DNA from: Chromera velia
Lineage: Eukaryota > Sar > Chromeraceae
Reading direction: 5' to 3'
Length of the DNA stretch: 47,819 nucleotides
Assembly (NCBI GenBank): GCA_018398765.1
Contig: JAHBMJ010000153.1
Location: forward strand, 7,501 to 55,319
Shown here: one piece after another, positions 35,849-45,224 of the stretch
Layout of the letters: the number at the start of each line of letters is the position of its first letter
Position numbering within the stretch: the stretch's first letter is position 1
Made by a program: the position numbers and the translations under genes
Notes under the pieces: generated by a model
The model's database searches: none
The model's input: only the letters and a program-made list of their open reading frames with translations
What the model was told of the DNA's origin: nothing

Positions 35849-36385
35849 CCAAGTTAAATTAAGTAAGTACTGTTAAACCAACTCAAAGCCTAGCTCAGAA
35901 AAGTGCATCAAATCATACAGAAAATATATATAAATATTATTATATTATATCCATATTTACTATTTAGTACATAGTCTGTATATACTAACATATAGATTGA
36001 TTGATTGATTGATTGATTGATTCAAGTTAACTAGTTCATTGATTGGTTCTAGTACCGTTCTACGCTAGGCTTTCCCGCTAATTGCATGGGCCGCTATGTT
36101 AAGGTGTTGCTACTACTAGCAGGGCGCGGCGTTCCTCAGCTAAGCTATATGGTGTATCAGACCTCGCCCTCGGGGCCCGCCGGGAGTACAAGGCAACTCC
36201 GCCGACTGAAGAAACCGACAGACAAAACTGACAGATGCGTTTTCCCCTTTTCCCATCAAATTCACACACGTGGACACCCACATCGTGACATATTGTATAA
36301 ATCTCCTGTCTTGTACTCCATTGGAGTTTCTCCGCTGACTTGACGCGCTTCCAAAAAAGCATATTCACATGTATAAATCAAATGC
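34984..36385. other. AT-rich convergent intergenic region with opposed tetranucleotide arrays
   Basis: No gene is visible. (CAAT)n at about 35816-35848 and (GATT)n at about 35996-36023 are reverse complements about 150 bp apart and could form a hairpin. A GATGAT run lies at 35646-35662 and a CACTCAGTG motif repeats near 35537-35556. Confidence 0.7.
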
Positions 36386-36681
36386 TCAAACAGCGTCCAA
36401 AGGTCCTGAGACGCTTTCGAAATCTTTCCGCACTCCCTGAAGCGACGGGTTGCCGACGCTCACCGATGCTGCAGGGAGTGCGAGTCCTTTCAAAGGTCTG
36501 GAGTTCGGAAGCAGATGTGCTCTCTCCCTGATCGCCCCCTGGCAGAGCATCGAGAGAGGGTGGAGGACCGCCTCCCCCCCCACTCTGAGAACACGAAACT
36601 CCGCGTTGCCTCCCGACACGATATGGGACTCTGCCTTCGACCCCAGGTCAAGGACGGCCCACCGCCCGAGCTCAACAAGGC
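36386..36681 (-). other. Duplicate of the Pls-like gene's terminal exon
   Basis: This 296-nt segment is a near-identical copy of 38236-38531, 1850 bp away. It keeps an acceptor (CTTTTTCTCTTTCTGCAG), the same entry phase, an open frame and the same stop. Of the differences I can see in the frame, five are silent (GTC/GTT, TCA/TCG, GGA/GGG, CCT/CCC, GCA/GCG) and two change a residue (Asp/Glu, Arg/Gly). It could be an alternative last exon or the remnant of a larger duplication. Confidence 0.75.
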
Positions 36682-36985
36682 CTGCAGGCAGAAAGAGAAA
36701 AAGATGACGCACGGAGAACTGAATTTTTCTGGTCAACAGTTGCAGGACGGACAGCTTTGAGCTTTCAGAAACCTTATGTTTAGAAGTATTCCACGGAAGA
36801 TAAGAAGACTTTCAAGCCATGAAACGGCCAGAAGTCTTTCAGCAGCATACACTTTCAGAAGGAGAAAACGCCTTGCGCCATCCTTCCATCACCCCGATGA
36901 TTGGTGCGTATCAGCCCACGCCATGTGTACGATCAAATCACGAGCATCCGGCCACTGACGTACATGTACGTACACTCACTTCCGT

Positions 36986-36987
<2 letters not shown>

Positions 36988-37020
<33 letters not shown>
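36988..37020 (+). repeat. (CT)n microsatellite
   Basis: About 16 CT units between the two copies of the terminal exon. Confidence 0.9.
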
Positions 37021-37025
<5 letters not shown>

Positions 37026-37216
37026 TTTCGTTGCTCTAAGGACACTCTCTTCCTCCCAGCTTCCCATGCTCCTACCCTGGTAGACTCCCACCCTCTGTTA
37101 CCCCGTCACCCCCTCACTCAACTCCTGCCTGTCCCTCTCCCGCCCTCTCCATCTTTCTCTTCTCCCTCATGATCCTTCCTTTCTACCTCCTTGCATGTTC
37201 GCTTCTTTCCCTTTTT

Positions 37217-37223
37217 CATTTTT

Positions 37224-37255
<32 letters not shown>

Positions 37256-37283
37256 TCATTCATTCATTCTTTCATTCATTCAT

Positions 37284-37323
<40 letters not shown>

Positions 37324-37575
37324 CCTACTTCCATTCTTCTTTCATTCCCTTTCTTCTTTCTTTTCTTTCTTTCTTTCTTCTTGTCTTGCTTACTCTTTTT
37401 CTTACTTCCGTCCTCGGTTCGTTTCTTTCTTCCTTCCTTCCTTCTTTCTTTCTTCCTTCCTTGCCTGCTTCCTTCCTTGCCTGCTTCCTTCCTTCCTTCC
37501 TTCCTTCCTCCCTTCTTTCCTTCTTTCCTTCCCTCCCTTCCCTTCCTTCCCTTCCTTCCCTTCTTCCCTCCGCCT
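37217..37575 (+). repeat. CTTT/CATT/TTCC pyrimidine-rich block
   Basis: CTTT runs are broken by ATTC and TTGCCTGC units, then TTCC and CCCTTC runs. It lies between the duplicated terminal exons. No gene is visible in 36682-38235 apart from such composition-driven frames. Confidence 0.9.
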
Positions 37576-38235
37576 TCTTCCCGCCTTGTTTACACCATCC
37601 TAAGACTTTCTTGTACGTTTCCCGTTTTCCTCGACCCATTCTCTTTGCTCCCTTCCATCCCTATTGTTCTGCCTCCATACTTTTCTTCTTCCGTGTTTCC
37701 CCCAGGCCGGGTCCCTTCCTTACATGAGCCTCCCTTCCGAGTTCCCAACCCCTTCTCTTGGTCCTTTTCTTACCGTCTTGTGCCCTCTTTGCATTCTTTG
37801 AGGCTCTTCCCCTCGGAGCCCTACTGCATCCACCCTCCTTTCCTCCGACTTTCTTAATTCGTCGTCACGTCTGTTCCCTATGTCACTTACTACCCCAGCC
37901 ACGCAAGCAGCTCAGCCAGTACATGTTTCACAAACAAGGAGACGGCCCGTCGGATGGAGTCGCATGCCATGTAACCCAGCCGGCCACGCAAGCAACCACT
38001 CAGCCAGTACATGTTTCGTATGACATACAACGTATCGGTCACACAAGTGACGCATAGGAAGCCCAGCAATGCTCGACTGCATCCGACTGGAGATTCCCTG
38101 CGCACAGTACAGTGTATAATTGCCGCTCTTTTCCGTGGGTCGGTATTTTGTCCGGGCTATTTCCATGTTATGAAGACGAAACCTCTCGGTGTAAAAGAAA
38201 AAACGACTGACCAAAGTCACACGTAAACCAGGTGC

Positions 38236-41200
38236 TCAAACAGCGTCCAAGGGCCCCGAGACGCTTTCGAATTCTTTCCGCACTCCCTGAAGCGACGGGT
38301 TGCCAACGCTCACCGATGCTGCAGGGAGTGCGAGTCCTTTCAAAGGTCTGGAGTTCGGAAGCAGATGCGCTCTCTCCCCGATCGCCCCCTGGCAGAGCAT
38401 CGAGAGAGGGTGGAGGACCGCCTCCCCCCCCACTCTGAGAACACGAAACTCCGCGTTGCCTCCCGACACGATATGGGACTCTGCCTTCGACCCCAGGTCA
38501 AGGACGGCCCACCGCCCGAGCTCAACAAGGCCTGCAGGCAAAATAGAGATCGAGCGCAAGGCGAAAGGACAACTTGAGAGACGCAGGAGAAGAGGAGAGC
38601 TTCCGGACAAGCACAGAAGGTAGATATTGGGAAAGGAATGAGGGATAAAGCAGAAAGCCGCAAAGACTCGAAATTTCAGTGAGTTTCGTGGTCTCATCCG
38701 CACGGACACACAATCCCCTGACCGAATTTCTTTCAACACGCCCCTTTTTCACCATGCACACTTGTCACTTGCTGTCACTGAAATGCATACAGGAATACGA
38801 ACAGAGGATCTGCCCAGCACAGCACGTTGGAAAAAAAAGGAGACGCACCGCCGTCATTTGGGTCCAGATGTGCCCCATCGCATATCAGCACGGTGTCTAG
38901 ATCGAGCCTGTGTCCGAGTGCTTTCAAAAGGGCGTTATGAACCCAGGTCCCCTGCATGATTGGGATCAGTGCGATTCTCATCACACCGAAGACTTCCTGC
39001 ATGTGTTGCAACAACACACTTCTGGCAGACCCCTGCGGGAACTCGGTCTCGGAGCGTTTCACTCCGATGAACACCCAGTGAAACGCGAATGTCTGCACCA
39101 CAGCCGCGCCAAAGAGAATGGACAGGACGATGGCAAATGCAACGGGAACCCGTTCGACTGTGTCCCACCCATCCTCATACAGAGGTGCATCTCGGACTGT
39201 TTCTCCTGCCACCAGCAGAGTCCCACACCAAAATACTGCATGACAGAGCTGCAGTAGAAGGTGGAGGGCGTACACAAGCCGTTTGGATGCCGTGCTCTGT
39301 GCGTGCGGCAGACTTGAGAGGAGACCATCCCCCTGCGCTCCTGCAGGAGAGGGAGCCTCAATATCCCCCCCTCTCAGCCTGGCGCCTGCTGGTGCACTGC
39401 CACTGTGACCCGGTTGGCGTCCCGTGGCTGATCCCGGCACCTCTGCATCATCGGACATGAACGAATTGCGACGCCGATTGAAAAAAGCTTCCTCTAAGGC
39501 GTCGTCAGGGTCTTCAAAGTCGATGTTCGGTCCTCTTGGGGTGGATGTTTTGTTTGAAACAGCCCGAATGAGCTGGGAGGAGAACATGCTCAACCGGGAT
39601 TGGGTCTCCCTTCTGATGGGTGCTATGCCGGGTGAGATGAGGACAGTTGACTTTCTGTTCTTCAAACTGGCTTTGCCGGTCCCCAACTGAATTTTCAAAG
39701 GGTTTCCCATACCCACCCTCCCCCTCTGCAAAACGTCCCCCTTCCGAATGCGTGTGCCCGGGGAGGTTCCTAAAGCCCCCTCATTTGCAACCGCCCCCTC
39801 TTCCCACCTAGTTCTCAACCCCACCTCCATCCCTCCCGGTACCTCTATTGTGGGCTTCATGACAGACCACCAGGGGGGAAGCAGTTTGTCCCTAGTAAAC
39901 AGAGACCCGATCCAGGTCCAGACAGACTTCGCAACCCCCTGAGGCCACTCGGGAACGAACAAGGGAGAAGACATGAAGCTGTGTTGCCCCACACTAACAA
40001 GATGCGCTTTCGAAGGTGCAACAGACTCTGGGATGAGCAACGCGGTGGCTGTCGGGTGAACCCGAAGGCCCAAAGCCCGGTGCCATGAGAGGCAGAGTGC
40101 TGTGCGGGGGAAAATGCGAAACCAGAGATTCCAAGTCCATCTGCCGTAAAGGTCAACGGCAAGGGGGGCAAGAAAAGTCCATTTGAGCAGAATCACACAC
40201 GCAGCATTGGACAGTCCAACAAGAAGAAAGACAGCAAGCTGTGTTGCAATAATCTCGATAGACTTCTCCGTCCAAGTCTCCAGTCTCCCTTCGAGAGGAG
40301 ACTCAGGAATCACCCACGCCCACAGAGCAGAGAAGGCTGCAGACTGAGTTGCAAATGCAAACACCAACAAAAGACGATACCAATCCTCCACCACCTCCCA
40401 CCCACTTCGTGCCCGCCCCCCCTCCCCGTCCTTCACTAGTTTGGCAGGAACCCCCTCGTACCTAGACCCCGGACCCTCCTCCAATCTATCCCCCACCAGG
40501 ACCACACTCCCCGCCGCCACCTCCACATCCTTTCCCACAACGCTCCACGGATAAACAATGCCACCCCCTCCGACCGACGCCCCTCTCTCGATTTTCACCG
40601 GTCCGAAGAACAAACTCCGACCGCAAAAAACCCGAGCGAGGAGTAGCCCCTTCACGTGTGCACGGGGACCGACCGACACGAAGTCCCAATCCCGGAGGAA
40701 GCTCTCGATGCGGGCGCTCATTGACACCCGGGCTCCCAGGAGGATGTAGAACAGAGAGGCGAGGGGGGTGTCGAGAACATACGACCCAGCGGATGTTTCC
40801 CACACAGCAGCAAGACGCTGCACCGTCCACCACCGGGCGAACTGAAAGCTCCACCGCCTGACAGGGCCCTTAGGGCGCCATCTGCCGAGCAGGACCCACT
40901 TGCTGAGAATCACGACGGCGCTGAATGTGAACCCGTATAGAACGAGGGAGGCCACAATCAGAGGACCCGCTCGTCCATTGATATTCCACCAGTTGGTGTC
41001 TTCCCACAATTCCTGAGGGAAGGAAGGAGGGAAAAATCAAGGTTGGAATATGAGAAGTCAAATTTATATTCATGTCCCATGGGATCGCGTTTGAGTGGAT
41101 GGCAACACATTAGAAAGAAAGAAGATCGCGTTTCCCGGCTGAACGCAAGTCGCGGTTTATCAAATTCGAAATTCCCCGAAAAAAAGAAGCCGAGAGTCAT

Positions 41201-43653
41201 GAATGAGAAGAAGAGACAAAAACAGCAATTCAGCAAAGTTTGAGAAGATCGACAGACAGAGAGGAGCTGCAAGCTTGCCTCCTCGAGCTACCCACCTGAA
41301 CAAAATAGGCCGAAGGAAGACTCGACCCAATCACGCAAGCGGTCACGTACATGATCACGACCGTCTGTATAAGGAGACGGCAAAAGATTTCTGTACATGT
41401 GGAGCGTTTCCGTGTGCGCTCCGCCCCTTCTCCTTCTTCCTTTGACAGAAGGCGTTCGACGGGGACACGCACAATTTCTTTGCGGGAGTTCGCTGCGGTG
41501 AGATCTTTCAACAGATCACCGGCTGATTTCTCTGACGCTTCAGCAAACGAAACTGTCACACCGAATTTTTCCTGCGCTGTTTGCACTAGTTGGGTCAGTT
41601 TGAGGCTGTCAATTCCGTTAGCAGCGAGCGTTTCGTCCCAATCAGACACTCCCGCTGCCTTGAACAGCGCCTCCAAAGAGGTCGCACCGTCCAGTTCTGT
41701 TCTTTCAGACCCTGCGAGGGCAGTCAACTCTCCCGCTTCCCACATTCGTTTGGTCTCTGCACGACGTACCTTTCCTGATGTTGTTTTGGGCACAGCACCC
41801 TTGCGGACGAGTGCTGCGACTTCCAATTCTAGTCCGATCTCACCCTCCACACGCGCGCGCACGCGGGAGGACAACAGCTGGAGTCCCGACAAATCAACTC
41901 CCTCTCGGACCTCACACACGAGAACAACAGAACCCTCACTAGATTGAAAGGCGACTGTGCTTCCTGGGCGAATGTCATCCGGGAAGGCTTGCTCTGCTGC
42001 TCTTTCGAGGTCGACAGGTGCGAAATTCTTTCCTGCCACGATGATTAAGTCTTTCAGGCGAGAGAGAATGAACAATTCACCCGAACTCACCACTCCGATA
42101 TCTCCCGACCTCAACCAACCTGTAGATTCTCCATTCATTTTTTTGGTCTCAAACGTAACTTTCCTCATCTCCTCTGGTTTCAACGACTGGGAGGTCTGGC
42201 AGAGGTCTTCCACCACCTCCTCGAGCTCCCTCTCCTGCTCCTTCTCATCCAACTCTCCTTTGGGGCCCGACGCCTCCACTCCCTTTCCCCCCTTCCCCCC
42301 TGTCGTGTCCTTCGCAAAGGACGCTTTGAGAACGGCATTGAATGTCTCTGCGCTCTTCTCTGGTTTGTTCAGGTACCCCTTTCCCACCGATTCCGATTTG
42401 ATCCACACCTCTCCCTCACTTCCGTCTGGCACGTCCTGCATCGTCTGTATGTCAACAACTTTCACCTCCACACCCATGGCAGATGCAAAAGCAACCGACC
42501 CCACAGACCACTTCCCCTGATGACAGGAGTTTGTGCCGAATGTTGTCGCCATCACACCCGTCTCTGCCTGCCCCCAACAGTTGTACACAGCATTGGGGGA
42601 AATCCCAAGGACGCTTTGCATTTTGGGGAGCATTTCGAAGTCTGAGGGCTCTCCACCCAGGGAGCAGAAACCCAGGCGGGGGCACTGGAGGCATTCTCCC
42701 TTTGCCTCCAGTCTCTTGATAGATAAACCGAAGGCAAATGAGGGACCGTTGGTGTAGGTGGCCCCGTAGCGGGAGACGCACCTAAACCACAGAGGCGGGT
42801 TCTGAATGAAGTCTAGGGGACTCAGGAAATATCCCTTCGAGCCAAAGTCCAGTGTCAGGAGGTACGAGGCAATCAAACCGAAATCATGGTACTGAGGCAC
42901 AAAGTGCACCCCCACACACTCTTCTGCAGGAATTTTCAACGCTGCATGTGCGAGATGCCTCATGTAGTCCATCTGGTGGGCGATGTTCCCGAAGGTCAAT
43001 TCGACTCCCTTGGGGAAACTAATGCTGCCTGATGTGTACTGAATCAGAGCGGTGGCATCGGGGGGGGCTGTGGTCCAGCTGTCTGTTGTCTGAATCGGCA
43101 AATCTCTCACGTTCTTCGGCATGCCCCCATCTACCGCTATCCAGTCCAATTTCGGCCATGTGACTTTCAACCCCGTGGCACCCACCAGGAGTTTGTACTT
43201 TGCGGTGGTCAGTGCAACAGAAGCACCGCAGTCCTCCTGAAACTGTCGCAGCTTCTTTACATCCTGCTGCAGCTTTGCAGGATTGGGGGGGTAGACAGAA
43301 ACAACGGTCGCTCCAAGACGCCACAGAGCAACCATGCCTACAACGAATTCGATCCCGAAAGGGAAAACAATCATCACTCTCTGACCCTCCCTGACCCCAA
43401 CCTTTTTCAGTCTCTCTGCCACAATGGAGGCTCGAGTCCACAACTCCCCTCGAGTGTATTCGACTGCCACTCTGCCCTCCTGATTCAGCCAGTGCATCAA
43501 CGGCTCATTTGGCTTTTCCAACGCATGCTTGAACAATGAGTGCAAAATTGTGGTGGACCTGGTTTTCAAAGGAGGGAACCAACCATCTCCCCGTTCACCC
43601 AGGTTCAACCCTTTCTCCCCTCCTTCTGCCAGTCGGGGGACTTCGTCAGGCAT
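38236..43653 (-). CDS. Fatty-acyl-AMP ligase/ACP fused to Pls-like membrane beta-helix domain
   Basis: Three exons join in phase: 43653-41296, 41012-38849 and 38531-38236 (TGA), 1605 residues. Residues 1-640 are an adenylating domain: QYTSGS (205-210), PQYHDFGL (253-260, typical of fatty-acyl-AMP ligases), GGEPSDFEML (333-342), YNCWGQAET (357-365), SGDIG (516-520), RLKDLIIVAGKN and TTSGK (624-628). An acyl-carrier domain follows with GIDSLKL, Ser683 being the predicted phosphopantetheine site. Then come about six membrane segments in pairs (near 757-785, 800-828, 995-1020, 1040-1070 and two before the end) that enclose hexapeptide left-handed beta-helix regions, for example SVGPRAHVKG and RGASVGGGGIVYPWSVVGKD. 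The last exon continues a beta-helix (LVELGRWAVLDLGSKAE). Bacterial Pls (TIGR02353 terminal domain) has this layout after an amino-acid adenylation domain. Inferred role: loads an acyl group on its carrier and transfers it at a membrane. Two introns in 4.8 kb contrast with intron-rich neighbours. Start: the ATG giving a complete N-terminus. Confidence 0.88.
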
Positions 43654-45220
43654 TTCGAGAAAGAATCACTTCGATACCGAAGACCACAGAGTGTTGTATT
43701 CAGGTCAGACAATGTCAACAACGGAAGTTCCAGAACGCCTTCCGCTAGCTGTCTCACTCAGACTCCTGCAAATTTATGTCGCCGACAGAGACGGTAAGAT
43801 TTGGTTGATCCTCCCTTTCTCTTTGAAACCCGCGCTCTGACAATCTTTGATTCCGTACAGGCAAAAAAAGAAAATGAAGGTTCAGAAGCAGTATATACTG
43901 CACGCTGAGAGTCGCGCAGGAGAGCGCAAAGTGCATGCATGCAATCATTGCGCGCGCTCGTCATGCGTATAGCTGTTTCGCTTGCTTACGCAACATTAGG
44001 GTGCCGTATAGCTGTTTCGCTTGCTTACGCAACATTAGGCGCGCGCCCGAGGGATCTAGCGGCCCCCACTATGCCGCATATGATTAGATCCCTCATCGAC
44101 AATCTCCCCCCCCCGTTCACCCCAAAAAACCAGTACGGAATAGTCCTTCCCCAGTAAACTGAGTTCACTACCCGAGTAGTCGATCGGCTTTACAGCTAAG
44201 GCAACGGATTGGAGAAGCACTGTCTAAAGCGGTGGGAGGGTGGGTTCCGGTTCGTTCGATGGAACTGTTAGAACAGACTACCGTCTTTTCTCCTTTGTCT
44301 GACTCCTCTTCAACTACTCAATATATCTTTTCTGACTTACACATTTTTCTGAGCGCGCGGTGGATAAAACCACCAACACCATTTTTTCTCGCCCACGCGG
44401 GATGGATCTGACGTTCCCGGTTCGGCGCGTTGGTACTGCAAAGGCCGCGCCAGGCCCGGGACTATATTTCCCGTCGGATCATGATTTCTATCGTTTGAAT
44501 GCACGGCTTCGCTCCGCAAGCTAGGCTTCACCTTCCATTCAAACTTCTTTGCAAAAATCCCAATCGCTCCTAGTTTGGGCTGTGGGACCCGTAGACACAA
44601 CTAGATTCACGTCTTAACGAAGGGTAACTCCGTTAAGCCGTATGAAGGGGGCGTATTTCGCCTAATGCCGTATAGCTGTTTCGCTTGCTTACGCAACATT
44701 AGGCGCGCGCCCGAGGGATCTAGCAGCCCCCAGTCTGAGACGGGTCCCCAGTCTGAAAAGACAAGAAACAGTAATACGTAGTTTGCTTAATTAATGAACA
44801 TTTATGTTTATGATTTGGCATTACTGGTTTGTGTCTTAGAGCGGATCAGATACAGCTGAAACATTCTATAATGTAGCAACTGCATATACTTAAAAGTACA
44901 ATAATTTATTGTTGCCAATAAATTTATGTTATCTTTTTTTGCTTTGGACACTGCCTCTTTGATCAACTTTGAGGTCCTATTTCAATGGTAATCTACTGAC
45001 TATACAGAAGAACACGCCAGATCTGTGTCTGCCATCAGGTCTGCAAGGGATCAATTGGCACAGGGAGAGCCATAACATCCCCTCTGCCTTTTAAAGATGC
45101 ATGGAAAGATCAAATGCTATGAGATGTTGCCTTTCTCTGTTTGCAACGGATGCTTGGACACAGCAGCAGCTGCTTTTTAACTCCGCAAACGATGCGGCGG
45201 CCCAGAGACAGGGGTCTCGC
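43654..45220. other. Upstream region with three copies of a 35-bp repeat
   Basis: This is the 5' flank of the Pls-like gene. The 35-mer starting CGTATAGCTGTTTCGCTTGC occurs at 43966-44000, 44005-44039 and 44669-44703. Copies two and three share a further 28 bp or so (GCGCGCCCGAGGGATCTAGC and flanks). The 44070-44660 interval between them may be an inserted element; it has no gene or RNA that I can name. Confidence 0.6.
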
Positions 45221-45224
45221 CCTT

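Noticed and set aside
37169-37857. Long Phe/Ser/Leu frames in pyrimidine-rich DNA
   Set aside because: Overlapping frames in all three phases with the same composition show that they are by-products of CTTT and TTCC repeats.
44170-44290. tRNA or SINE-like signal near GGTTCCGGTTCGTTCGAT
   Set aside because: There is no complete B box, no paired acceptor stem and no cloverleaf that I could fold.
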